Positions 24,383 to 32,547 of a stretch of 64,000 nucleotides of DNA are shown here, one piece after another. The stretch is taken from assembly GCF_003610405.1 (NCBI RefSeq), contig NZ_RAQC01000001.1:1240001-1304000 (forward strand), read 5' to 3'. Position 1 is the first letter of the stretch. The number at the start of each line of letters is the position of its first letter. The notes beneath the pieces are model-generated. The model saw only the letters and a list, made by a program, of their open reading frames with translations, ran no database searches and had not been told where the DNA came from. The translations under genes and the position numbers were made by a program. This DNA comes from Microbacterium sp. AG238 (GTDB taxonomy: Bacteria; Actinomycetota; Actinomycetes; Actinomycetales; Microbacteriaceae).

Positions 24383-26458
24383 TCAGGCGCGCGCGGGCAG
24401 ATTCTCCTCGAGGAACGTGAAGACCGTCTCGTACCAGACGCGCGCGTTCTGCGGCGAGAGGATCCAGTGGTTCTCGTCGGGGTAGTACAAGAAGCGGTGC
24501 GGGCTCGTGCCGTCCTCGGCGGCGTGATGCTCGTTGAGGTCGGCCCACAGCCGCAGCCCCTCACCGATCGGCACGCGATAGTCGCGGTCGCCGTGGATCA
24601 CGAGCATCGGCGTCCGGATGTCGGCGACGAAGCGGTGCGGCGAGTTGGCGATGGCTCCCTCGGGGCTGAAGATGCTCTGCCAGTACGGCGCGAAGTCGGT
24701 CGTGCCGGCGAACTGGTCGAACGCCCACAGACTCGCGTGGGTGACGATCGCGTCGAAGCGGTCGGTGTGCCCGGCGACCCAGTTGGCCATGTAGCCGCCG
24801 AACGAGCCGCCCATGGCGGCGGTCCGGGTCTGGTCGATGTCGTCGCGGGCGACGACGGCATCCGTGATCGACATGAGGTCGGTGAACGGTGCCGCACCCC
24901 ACGCATCCCACCCGCGGGCGATGAAGTCGAGCCCGTAACCGGTCGACAGGGCGGGATCGGGCAGCAGGACGGCGTATCCGCGGGCCGCAGCCAGCAGCGG
25001 ACTCCATCGCCAGCTCCACGCGTTCCAGCTGTTGAGCGGGCCGCCGTGGATCCACAGGAGCAGGGGCGCGGGCGCCGCGGCATCCGCACCCTCGGGCAGC
25101 ACGAGCCAGCCGCGCACGCGGGCTCCGTCGTCGGCCGTCGTCTCGACCTCGACCATGGATGCGGTCGTCGCCGGCGAGGGCGCGGGGCTCACCAGCGGCG
25201 TCACGGTGCCGTCGGCTGCGACCCGGACCGGATGCGGCGGGGTCATCCAGTTCGAGCGGAGAGCGATGACATCGGCGGTTCCCGCGACCGGCTCGACGTG
25301 CGTGTAGGCGAAGTCGTCGTGCGTCGTCTGCACGACAGCACCGCCGTCGAGCGGCACCGTGAACACGGGGCCGCGACCGTCGTGATCGGCGGTGACGACG
25401 AGTGCGGCATCGTCGTCGGCGAAGCGGAGGCTGCTCGGCCAGCGGTCCCAGCCGGGTGCCAGGCGCTGCGCGTCGGTGCCGTCGAGGGCAGCCGCCCACA
25501 GCTCCTGGTCGGCAGGCCCGGCGGGGGTGGACTTCGCGGTGCGGACGTAGGCGATGCGCGTGCCGTCACGGCTGATCGCGGGTGCTTCGACATCGACGTC
25601 GACCTCGTCGCGGAGGATGCGCAGCTCGCCCGTCGCGGTGTCGATCGCAACGAGACGATGGCGGGCGTCGCGACCCTGCGGCTCGGGCACCGAGGCGACG
25701 AGCGTCGCGCCGTCGGGGGTGAGAGCCATGCCCGCCGTCGACGCCGCGCGACCGCGGAGCAGGATTCGCGGTCGCGGCAGGCCCGCCGGGTACGGCTCGT
25801 CGGCGGCGTCGAATGCTCCCGCGGCGGCTCCGACCACCTCGTCGACAGCCTGGTCGGCGGTCGCGATGACGGCGGGCGCGTCGGCCAGCTCGTCGAGGTC
25901 GAGGGCGAGCAGCACGGGCTCGTGCGGGCCGAGGTCGTGGTCCCAGTACCGCACGGGGTAGGTGTCGTGGATGATCGCCGAGACCTTGAGCTTCTTCCGC
26001 TCCGCCCGCAGCTTCGCGTCGGCCTCGATCGTGGCAGCGTCGGGAAGCAACGACGACGCGATCACGATGCGGTCCGATTCGGCCGCGGTCACGACGCCGG
26101 AGACGCCCCCGGCCAGCCGGGTCACGGGACGCGCCTCACCGCCGGCGGCCGGAAGCAGCCACAGCTGCGCAGGTGCGTCGTCGGCCGCGTCGTTGTCGGG
26201 GCGCGCCGAGACGAACAGCAGATCGCCGGACGAGGTGAACACGGCCCCGGATTCGCCGGTGGTCGAGCGGGTCAGGCGCCGCGGGGCGCCGGTGCCGTCG
26301 GCGGGCACGGACCAGAGCGAGCGCTCGTACCCGGTGCGGTCCTTCGTGAGGGTCGCGACCGTGAGCACGACGTGCGAGCCGTCGGGCGAGGTCGCCGCCG
26401 CGTCGATGCGGGGAAGGGCGTAGTAGTCGTCGAGAGAGTCGAACGGTGTCGTCGGCAT
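24383..26458 (-). CDS. S9-family (prolyl oligopeptidase-like) serine peptidase
   Basis: This 691-residue protein has an N-terminal beta-propeller of repeated WxVPxDGxGxPRRLT/ xSPDGxxxV units and a C-terminal alpha/beta hydrolase. The nucleophile motif GGSFGGYMAN is near residue 550, the Asp is in VIHGDRDYRVP, and the catalytic His is in the DENHWI segment near the end. No signal peptide is visible, so it is cytosolic. Its role is turnover of short peptides or acyl-peptides; the exact specificity is not visible. TAGCGT lies 6 nt before its ATG. Confidence 0.92.
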   Translation of the reverse strand: MPTTPFDSLDDYYALPRIDAAATSPDGSHVVLTVATLTKDRTGYERSLWSVPADGTGAPRRLTRSTTGESGAVFTSSGDLLFVSARPDNDAADDAPAQLWLLPAAGGEARPVTRLAGGVSGVVTAAESDRIVIASSLLPDAATIEADAKLRAERKKLKVSAIIHDTYPVRYWDHDLGPHEPVLLALDLDELADAPAVIATADQAVDEVVGAAAGAFDAADEPYPAGLPRPRILLRGRAASTAGMALTPDGATLVASVPEPQGRDARHRLVAIDTATGELRILRDEVDVDVEAPAISRDGTRIAYVRTAKSTPAGPADQELWAAALDGTDAQRLAPGWDRWPSSLRFADDDAALVVTADHDGRGPVFTVPLDGGAVVQTTHDDFAYTHVEPVAGTADVIALRSNWMTPPHPVRVAADGTVTPLVSPAPSPATTASMVEVETTADDGARVRGWLVLPEGADAAAPAPLLLWIHGGPLNSWNAWSWRWSPLLAAARGYAVLLPDPALSTGYGLDFIARGWDAWGAAPFTDLMSITDAVVARDDIDQTRTAAMGGSFGGYMANWVAGHTDRFDAIVTHASLWAFDQFAGTTDFAPYWQSIFSPEGAIANSPHRFVADIRTPMLVIHGDRDYRVPIGEGLRLWADLNEHHAAEDGTSPHRFLYYPDENHWILSPQNARVWYETVFTFLEENLPARA

Positions 26459-26464
26459 GCCTCC

Positions 26465-26470
26465 ACGCTA
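26465..26470 (-). promoter_or_regulatory. -10 element of the S9 peptidase gene
   Basis: TAGCGT on the minus strand, 6 nt before the ATG at 26458. Confidence 0.55.
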
Positions 26471-26481
26471 TCCGGCGCCGC

Positions 26482-27312
26482 CTACATCTCCTCGTGCGTG
26501 TCGGGGTCTCCGTCCCAGAGCCGGCCGCGTTCGAGCGCGCTGATCGCGGCGATCTCGTCGTTCGACAGCAGGAGGCCGAACACGTCGGCGTTCTCGCGCT
26601 GGCGCGCCGGGTCGGCCGACTTCGGGATGGGGGTCGACGACAGCTGCGTGTGCCAGCGCAGCACGACCTGCGTGCCCGTCACCCCGTGGGCGGCCGCGAT
26701 GTCGGCGATGACCTGCTCGTTCAGCAGCTCGCTGCGCCGGGCCAGAGGGCTCCAGCTCTCGGTGCGGATGCCGTTCGCGGCGTGGAACGCGCGCAGGCCG
26801 GCCTGCGGGAAGTACGGGTGCATCTCGACCTGGTTCACCGCGGGCGCGACTCCGGTCTCGTCGATCAGACGGGCGAGCATCGGCTCGGTGAAGTTCGACA
26901 CGCCGACCGAGCCGACCTGCCCCTCGTCGCGGAGGGCGAGCATCGCCCGGTAGGTCTCGAGCCACTTGCCCTGACTGGGGTTCGGCCAGTGGATGAGATA
27001 GAGGTCGATCTTCTCCACCCCGAGCCGGCCGAGCGAACCCTCGGCGCTGCGGATCGTCTCATCGAAGCCGTGATCGCGTCCGGGCACCTTGGTGGTGATG
27101 ATGAGCTGGTCACGGATGCCGCTGCGGCGCACGGCCTCGCCGACCTCCGACTCGTTCTGGTAGTTCACCGCCGTGTCGAGCAGCCGGTAGCCGGAGTCGA
27201 TCGCGGCGGCGATGGCATCGACGCCCTCGGGTCCGCGCAGGTTGTAGGTGCCGAGCCCGAGCTCGGGGAAGTCGGAGCCGTCGTTGAGCGAGACCGTGGG
27301 AATCGTGAGCAT
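26482..27312 (-). CDS. aldo/keto reductase
   Basis: This 276-residue NADPH-dependent carbonyl reductase shows the full tetrad: D46 and Y51 in DTAVNYQNE, K75 in TTKVPG and H108 in LIHWP. The C-terminal cofactor segment IPKSADPARQREN is also present. It is closest in style to AKR5-like 2,5-diketo-gluconate/methylglyoxal reductases, but the substrate cannot be told. The ATG at 27312 is chosen over one three codons upstream because of the -10 box spacing. Confidence 0.93.
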   Translation of the reverse strand: MLTIPTVSLNDGSDFPELGLGTYNLRGPEGVDAIAAAIDSGYRLLDTAVNYQNESEVGEAVRRSGIRDQLIITTKVPGRDHGFDETIRSAEGSLGRLGVEKIDLYLIHWPNPSQGKWLETYRAMLALRDEGQVGSVGVSNFTEPMLARLIDETGVAPAVNQVEMHPYFPQAGLRAFHAANGIRTESWSPLARRSELLNEQVIADIAAAHGVTGTQVVLRWHTQLSSTPIPKSADPARQRENADVFGLLLSNDEIAAISALERGRLWDGDPDTHEEM

Positions 27313-27319
27313 GCCGCAC

Positions 27320-27325
27320 ACGCTA
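27320..27325 (-). promoter_or_regulatory. -10 element of the aldo/keto reductase gene
   Basis: TAGCGT on the minus strand, 7 nt before the ATG at 27312. Confidence 0.55.
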
Positions 27326-27375
27326 CGCCTTCGGCGCTGCCGGCGGCGCGGGGTTGCGCAGGGCGTTCCCGTCGC

Positions 27376-28179
27376 TCAGCGAGCGAGGAACTCCTCGATC
27401 ACCGTGAGCACTCCCGCCTCGGTGTGCGAGGGGGCGCTGTAGCGCGCGACCGCCGCGATCTCGGGATGCGCCTCGGCCATCGCGTAGGAGTACCGCGCCT
27501 GCTGCAGCAGTTCGAGGTCGTTGAGGTAGTCGCCGAACGCCATCGTGTGCTCGGGACCGATTCCCAGCGTCTCCTGCAACCTCGCCAGTGCCCGCCCCTT
27601 GTTGACTCCGGGGTTCATGATGTCGACCCAGTGCTGCCCCGAGACCACCACCTGGTGGGTTGCGCGCAGATCGATCAGTTCACGAGCGACCGAGTCCTCC
27701 GCGCGGGCGAAGTCGAAGACGGCGAGTTTGAGGATCTCATCGTCGACGCGGGTCAGGTCGTCGACGACTGCGAGCTCGGCGTAGTACGTGTCGGCCTCGG
27801 CGAAGAAGGTGTCGTCGGCGCGTTCGATGTAGGCCGAGCGCTTGCCGCAGACGACCAGACCGACATCGAGATGGTCGAGGCCGCGGATGCGCCGGACGAC
27901 GGATGCCGCGAACTCGGGGTCGACGGCATCCGAGCTGATCTCGGCGCCGTCGCGGACGACGTACGCACCGTTCTCGGCGATGTAGTCGAGCTCCACCGGG
28001 GCGTCGGCGAACTGTCGGCGGAGCGTCGCGAGCTGCCGCCCGCTCGCGGGTGCGAACACGATGCCCCGGTCGCGCAGTCGCGGCAGCAGCCGCCACAGCC
28101 CGTCCGGGATGCGTCCGTCCGCGTCGAGGAGGGTGCCGTCCATGTCGACGGCGATCAGGCGGATATCGGGAGCGGTCAC
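27376..28179 (-). CDS. Cof-type HAD phosphatase
   Basis: This 267-residue protein has HAD motif I DMDGTLLD near residue 12, motif II SGR (LATLRR follows), the C2B cap typical of the Cof/YbiV branch, motif III lysine in NKGRALARL and motif IV GDYLNDLELL. It is a phosphatase for sugar phosphates or cofactor phosphates. The GTG at 28179 is chosen because motif I must lie within the first 20 residues. A longer open frame reaching 29244 is the antisense shadow of the histidine kinase. It is divergent from that kinase. Confidence 0.9.
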   Translation of the reverse strand: MTAPDIRLIAVDMDGTLLDADGRIPDGLWRLLPRLRDRGIVFAPASGRQLATLRRQFADAPVELDYIAENGAYVVRDGAEISSDAVDPEFAASVVRRIRGLDHLDVGLVVCGKRSAYIERADDTFFAEADTYYAELAVVDDLTRVDDEILKLAVFDFARAEDSVARELIDLRATHQVVVSGQHWVDIMNPGVNKGRALARLQETLGIGPEHTMAFGDYLNDLELLQQARYSYAMAEAHPEIAAVARYSAPSHTEAGVLTVIEEFLAR

Positions 28180-28287
28180 CGTCCCATCCTCGCCGACGGG
28201 ACCGGCGGCGGTGATCGCGCGCTCCCGGGGGATAACCCGAAGGCGAGTCTCCGGGCCGCTCGCCTGCGCCGCACCGGGTCGCGGTCC

Positions 28288-28299
28288 TAGCGTGGAGCC
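28288..28299 (+). promoter_or_regulatory. -10 element of the histidine kinase operon
   Basis: TAGCGT at 28288-28293 is 6 nt before the ATG at 28300. Confidence 0.55.
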
Positions 28300-29568
28300 A
28301 TGACCACAGCCGTCGCCAGCACCGCCCCTCCATCCCGCATCATGACGTGGGTGCGCCCGCTCGGGGCCCTCACCCAGCTCGCCGCCCTCGGCTTCGCCGG
28401 CAGCGCCGCGTTCACGGTGATCCTGACGCTCATGGGTGTCGGCATCGGCCTCACCCCGGCACTGGGCCTCGGGCTCCCGGTGCTCGTGGGCTTCGTCTAT
28501 GCGCTCTGGCTCACCGGCTGGCTCGAGTACGCCCGCGTCGACGGCCTGTACGGATGGGGCCTCCCCGCGCTCTCGCCGCGCAGCAGCGGCCGGCCCGGGT
28601 TCGGCGGATGGCTGCGCACCGTCTGGATGCAGTTCAGCGACGGGCGGATGTGGCGCGGTGTCGCCCACGCCGCGATCTCGACGGTGCTGGGCCTGATCGT
28701 GCTGAGTCTCGCAGGCCTGCTCGCCTCGGGCATCGCGCTTCTCTTCGCGCCGCTGTACGCGACCCGCGACGTCACGCTCGCGGCGACATGGATCACCGTC
28801 CCGCTCGAGGGCGCCGTCGTGGCCGGAGTGCTGATGATCATCGTCCCCGCGGCTGTGCTCCTGGGCATCGCGCTGCTGCACGGGATCCTCGCGAAGTCGA
28901 TCCTCGTCCCCTCCCGCGAGGCCCAGCTCGTCGAGGCCGCCCGCACCGCAGGCGTGCAGCGCGAGGGCGCGGTCCGCGCCGGGGAGCTGGAGCGCACCCG
29001 TATCGAGCGCGACCTGCACGACGGCGTCCAGCCGCGTCTCGTCTCGGTCGGGATGACGCTGGGGCTCGCCCAGCAGAAGATCGACGACGATCCGGATGCC
29101 GCCAAGGAACTGCTCGCCGAGGCGCACACCTCGACGAAGGCAGCCATCACCGAACTGCGTCAGCTCGCACGCGGTATCCACGCCTCGGTGCTCGACGATC
29201 GCGGGCTCGACGCGGCACTGTCGGCCCTCGCCGCCCGCTCGCACGTGCCCGTCAGCCTCGACGTGCGCGTCGACCAGCGGTGCAGCCGCACCGCCGAGGC
29301 CGCGGTGTACTTCGCGATCGCGGAGTCACTCACCAACGCGGCCAAGCATTCGCGGGCCGGGGAATGCCGCGTGGTGGTCCGCCACCGCGACGATCACACC
29401 CTCTGGGCACGGGTCGAGGACAACGGCGTCGGCGGGGCCCGGGTCATCGCCGGCGGCGGGCTCGACGGGATCATCAACCGCATCACCGCCGCGGGCGGCA
29501 CGACACGCCTCGACAGCCCGGCCGGCGGACCGACCGCTCTGGAGGTGAGCGTCCCGTGCGCATCCTGA
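28300..29568 (+). CDS. NarL-class sensor histidine kinase
   Basis: This 422-residue kinase has an N-terminal membrane domain of about four or five helices (residues 15-215, similar to the actinobacterial PspC/Sensor type). A HisKA_3 box follows, with ERDLHDGVQPRL giving the phospho-His at about 240, then an HATPase with N box AESLTNAAKHS and G box VEDNGVGGA...GGGLDGI. It starts a three-gene operon; the regulator gene begins inside its last 13 nt. The stimulus is unknown. A role in envelope stress is likely from its partners. Confidence 0.92.
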   Translation: MTTAVASTAPPSRIMTWVRPLGALTQLAALGFAGSAAFTVILTLMGVGIGLTPALGLGLPVLVGFVYALWLTGWLEYARVDGLYGWGLPALSPRSSGRPGFGGWLRTVWMQFSDGRMWRGVAHAAISTVLGLIVLSLAGLLASGIALLFAPLYATRDVTLAATWITVPLEGAVVAGVLMIIVPAAVLLGIALLHGILAKSILVPSREAQLVEAARTAGVQREGAVRAGELERTRIERDLHDGVQPRLVSVGMTLGLAQQKIDDDPDAAKELLAEAHTSTKAAITELRQLARGIHASVLDDRGLDAALSALAARSHVPVSLDVRVDQRCSRTAEAAVYFAIAESLTNAAKHSRAGECRVVVRHRDDHTLWARVEDNGVGGARVIAGGGLDGIINRITAAGGTTRLDSPAGGPTALEVSVPCAS

Positions 29569-30233
29569 TCTGCGAGGACTCGACGCTGCTGCGCGAGGGG
29601 ATCGTCCGGCTGCTGGCCGACTCGGGCCACGAGGTCGTCGCGGCCCTCCCCGATGCCGACGGCATCTCGGCCGCCGTCGCCGAGACCGGTCCCGACCTCT
29701 GCATCCTCGACGTCCGACTGCCCCCGACGTTCACCGATGAGGGCATCCGCGCCGCCCTCGCCCTGCGCGCCGAGAACCCCCGACTGCCGATCCTCGTCCT
29801 GAGCCAGTACGTCGAGGAGCGCTACGCCAGCGAGCTCATCACCTCGCAGGGTGCGGCCCTCGGGTACCTCTTGAAAGACCGCGTGGCCGACGTCGGCGAG
29901 TTCCTCGCGACGATCGAACGCATCGGTTCGGGAGCCACCGTGCTCGATCCCGAGGTGGTCGCTCAGCTGCTCATGCGCCGATCGCGAGACGAGCGGATGT
30001 CGCGGCTCACCGAACGCGAGCGCACGGTGCTCTCGCTCATCGCCGAGGGGCGCAGCAACCAGGCGATCGCCGCCGCGATGTTCCTCAGCGAGGCGAGCGT
30101 CGAGAAGTACATCACCTCGCTCTTCCAGAAGCTCGACCTCGAGCAGGACGAGCACGGCAACCGCCGCGTGCTCGCCGCGCTCGTCCACCTCGAACACGGC
30201 GGCACGCAGCCGCAGAACGGAGCAGTGCGATGA
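29556..30233 (+). CDS. NarL/LuxR-family response regulator
   Basis: This 225-residue protein has a receiver with E7/D8 (ICEDSTLL), phospho-acceptor D52 (CILDVRLPP) and a conserved Lys (YLLKDRV). A LuxR-type helix-turn-helix follows (LTERERTVLSLIAEGRSNQAIAAAMFLSEASVEKYITSLFQKLDL). The GTG at 29556 is preceded by GGAGGTGA inside the kinase gene. It overlaps the kinase by 13 nt and the next gene by 4 nt. It is the partner of the upstream kinase and probably regulates this operon. Confidence 0.93.
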   Translation: MRILICEDSTLLREGIVRLLADSGHEVVAALPDADGISAAVAETGPDLCILDVRLPPTFTDEGIRAALALRAENPRLPILVLSQYVEERYASELITSQGAALGYLLKDRVADVGEFLATIERIGSGATVLDPEVVAQLLMRRSRDERMSRLTERERTVLSLIAEGRSNQAIAAAMFLSEASVEKYITSLFQKLDLEQDEHGNRRVLAALVHLEHGGTQPQNGAVR

Positions 30234-31114
30234 GCACGACCCTGACCCCGCCCCCCGCTACGCCGCCCGGGGCCCCCGTCGAGCCTCCGACGACGGGAGG
30301 CACGCCCCCGACCGGCCCGACGTCGGCGCCGTCGTCGGCAGCCCGCGTGATCGCGGGACTGACGATCGCCGCGGGCGCCGGCCTCCTCCTGTTCACCGCC
30401 GGAACCAGCGTCATGTCGACCATCATCAGCGGCGGCGCCGCGACCTCGACGATCTCGGCGCCGACGGCGGGTGTGAGCATGCTCGAGATGGATGCCGCCG
30501 CGGCAGACGTCGAGGTCTCATTCGGCGATGTCGACGAGGCGACCCTCACGGTCACGGGCACGGGAGGCGCCGAGGCGTGGGAGCTCGCCCGCGAGGGCGA
30601 CCGGCTCACGGTCGACTCCGACCGCGACTGGTGGAGCGGATGGCGCCTGTGGGGCGGCTCGTCACGAGCGACCCTCGTGCTGCCTGCCGACCTCGCGGGG
30701 ATCGACGCCCAGCTGAGCGTGGGGGCGGGAGCCCTGCGCGCGGACGGTGAGTTCGGCGCCCTCGCGCTGCGTGCCGACGCGGGATCGATCGATGCGGCAG
30801 GGACGGCGACGAGCCTCGATGCCCGGGTGTCGGCCGGACGCGTCTCGGTCGAGCTCGACGGTGTGCGTGAAGCGACGGTCGACGTCAGCGCCGGTCGCAT
30901 GTCGGGTGCCCTCGCCGGAACAGCGCCGACGTCGGTGACGATCGCCGCCGAGGCGGGCGGCGTCGATCTCGCCCTCCCCCGCGGCGGCTACGCGGTCAGC
31001 TCGACACAGGAGGCGGGCTCGTTCGTCAACGGGCTCACCGAGGACCCCTCGTCCCGCAACCGGGTCGAGGTCCGGGTCTCGGCGGGCTCGGTCGTCTTGC
31101 GCGAGGGGCGCTGA
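30230..31114 (+). CDS. membrane-anchored DUF4097-like beta-helix protein
   Basis: This 294-residue protein has a Pro/Thr-rich cytosolic head (about 1-35), one membrane helix (about 38-62), then an extracytoplasmic domain of repeating short beta units such as LRADGEFGALALRADAGS and LDARVSAGRVSVELDGV. This is the pattern of DUF4097 / LiaF-like proteins linked to envelope-stress two-component systems. Its ATG overlaps the regulator stop. It may sense or dampen kinase activity, as LiaF does; this is inferred from context. Confidence 0.75.
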   Translation: MSTTLTPPPATPPGAPVEPPTTGGTPPTGPTSAPSSAARVIAGLTIAAGAGLLLFTAGTSVMSTIISGGAATSTISAPTAGVSMLEMDAAAADVEVSFGDVDEATLTVTGTGGAEAWELAREGDRLTVDSDRDWWSGWRLWGGSSRATLVLPADLAGIDAQLSVGAGALRADGEFGALALRADAGSIDAAGTATSLDARVSAGRVSVELDGVREATVDVSAGRMSGALAGTAPTSVTIAAEAGGVDLALPRGGYAVSSTQEAGSFVNGLTEDPSSRNRVEVRVSAGSVVLREGR

Positions 31115-31172
31115 CGGCCCGCGGGGCGATCCTGAACGATCGCTATGCAGCATTGATGAGAACGACTCAGCC

Positions 31173-31201
31173 GTTGCATCCCGTTACCTGGCCGTTATAA
31201 C
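31173..31201 (+). promoter_or_regulatory. small-RNA promoter with GTTACC/GTTATA direct repeats
   Basis: TTGCAT (31174-31179), a 16-nt spacer and TATAAC (31196-31201) form a promoter. GTTACC (31183-31188) and GTTATA (31194-31199) are direct repeats with an 11-bp period, as in MtrA-type binding sites. GTTGCA at 31173 is a weaker third unit. Confidence 0.6.
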
Positions 31202-31206
31202 TTCGA

Positions 31207-31297
31207 GGCACGCAGTTCCCCCCAACTGCGCGGTGTGATCTCTGGTGCAAGGGATGACAGGGCCGGTCGACGATTCTGAGTCGGCCGGCCCTTCTCA
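31207..31297 (+). ncRNA. predicted small RNA A (about 90 nt)
   Basis: After the promoter comes a hairpin CGCAGTT-CCCCCC-AACTGCG (31211-31230) with a six-C loop. Next are GTGTGAT, the element CTCTGGTGCAAGGGA (31240-31254), and a 12-bp terminator stem (31260-31271 with 31280-31291). There is no ORF inside. A second locus at 53938 shares promoter, layout and the GGTGCAA element. The C-loop hairpin recalls actinobacterial 6C RNA, but only one such loop is present. It ends 38 nt before the MFS gene, which has its own -10. Confidence 0.6.
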
Positions 31298-31323
31298 CGT
31301 CCGCGGGGTGCTCCCGCCGGTCG

Positions 31324-31335
31324 TAGGCTGGCCCG
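31324..31335 (+). promoter_or_regulatory. -10 element of the YnfM-like transporter gene
   Basis: TAGGCT at 31324-31329 is 6 nt before the GTG at 31336, separating this gene from the small RNA upstream. Confidence 0.6.
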
Positions 31336-32547
31336 GTGCGAGCGTTCACCGGTCATCTTCCCGGGTCGCCCGCTTACCGCCGGCTCATCGCCGGGTTGTT
31401 CTTCGCCGGCGTCGCGACCTTCGCGCAGTTGTACTCGCCGCAGGCGGTCCTCCCCTTCATCGGCTCGGAGTTCGCGGTCGAACCCGCCACAGCCGCGCTG
31501 GCGGTCTCGGTCTCAACTCTCGGTCTCGCCGTCGGTGTCATCCCCTGGTCGGTCGTGGCCGACCGCATCGGGCGCGTGCCCGCGATGGCGATCGGAGTGA
31601 TCGCCGCGACGGTCCTGGGCCTGCTCGCCCCGCTCGCTCCGACACTGCCCCTGTTACTCGGCGCCCGACTGCTCGAGGGCGCGGCGCTCGGCGCCGTGCC
31701 GGCCATCGCCCTGGCGTATCTGTCGGAAGAGGTCGACGCCGCCCACACCGCGACAGCGGCGGGCAGCTACATCGCCGGTACCACGATCGGCGGGCTGCTC
31801 GGAAGGCTGGTCGCGGGTCCCTTCGGCGACGTCGGTCTGTGGCGGGGCGGGGTGTTCGCCGTCGCGGCGGTGTGTGCCGCGTCGGCCGTGCTCTTCCTGT
31901 GGCTCACGCCACCGGCTCGCGGTTTCGCGCCGCAGCGTAGGACCGGCGCGACGGGCCCGTCACTGGTCGCCCGACTCACGACGAACCTGCGCGACCGCCG
32001 CCAGCTCGCTCTGTACGCTCAGGGGTTCCTCCTCATGGGCGGCTTCGTCGCCGTGTACAACTACCTCGGGTTCCACCTCGTCGCGCCGCCGTACTCGTTG
32101 CCGTTGTGGGTGGTGAGCTTCCTCTTCCTCGCCTACCTCGCCGGCACCGTCGCTTCGCCCTGGGCCGGGTCGCTCGCGGCACGGTACGGCCGCCTGGCGG
32201 TACTGCTCGCCGCGCTGGCGGTCATGGCGATCGGCATCGTCGTGACCGCGGTGCCTCACGTCATCGCGGTACTGGTGGGGCTGCTAATCCTGACGGCGGG
32301 CTTCTTCGGCGCGCATGCGATCGCGTCGGGCTGGGCTCCCGCGGCGGCGAGGCCGGAGACCCGGGCTCAGGCCGCATCGCTGTACTACCTCGGGTACTAC
32401 GGCGGCTCGAGTCTGTTCGGATGGCTCCTGGGCTATGCCTTCCACGATCTCGGGTGGGTCGGTGTCGCCGGATGCACCCTCGCGATGGTCGCGATCGCAG
32501 CGCTGCTCGCGGTGTTCGGGCTCACGGCGCCGCGTCGCTCTGCCTGA
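31336..32547 (+). CDS. major facilitator transporter, YnfM-like
   Basis: This 403-residue protein has 12 predicted helices. The N-terminus (RRLIAGLFFAGVATFAQLYSPQAVLPF) resembles the YnfM branch of DHA1 efflux proteins, and VADRIGRVPAM is the loop-2/3 motif. The substrate is unknown. Its last 26 nt overlap the 3' end of the convergent MFS gene at 32522. Confidence 0.87.
   Translation: MRAFTGHLPGSPAYRRLIAGLFFAGVATFAQLYSPQAVLPFIGSEFAVEPATAALAVSVSTLGLAVGVIPWSVVADRIGRVPAMAIGVIAATVLGLLAPLAPTLPLLLGARLLEGAALGAVPAIALAYLSEEVDAAHTATAAGSYIAGTTIGGLLGRLVAGPFGDVGLWRGGVFAVAAVCAASAVLFLWLTPPARGFAPQRRTGATGPSLVARLTTNLRDRRQLALYAQGFLLMGGFVAVYNYLGFHLVAPPYSLPLWVVSFLFLAYLAGTVASPWAGSLAARYGRLAVLLAALAVMAIGIVVTAVPHVIAVLVGLLILTAGFFGAHAIASGWAPAAARPETRAQAASLYYLGYYGGSSLFGWLLGYAFHDLGWVGVAGCTLAMVAIAALLAVFGLTAPRRSA

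Noticed and set aside
24311-26953. 880-codon frame opposite the S9 peptidase and aldo/keto reductase
   Set aside because: It is a shadow of two well-supported genes and shows no motif or start signal.
28180-29244. N-terminal extension of the Cof phosphatase
   Set aside because: HAD motif I must be near the N-terminus. The extension is antisense to the histidine kinase gene.
31207-31297. Calling small RNA A a 6C RNA
   Set aside because: 6C RNA has two hairpins with C-rich loops. Only one is present here, and the paralogue at 53938 has none.
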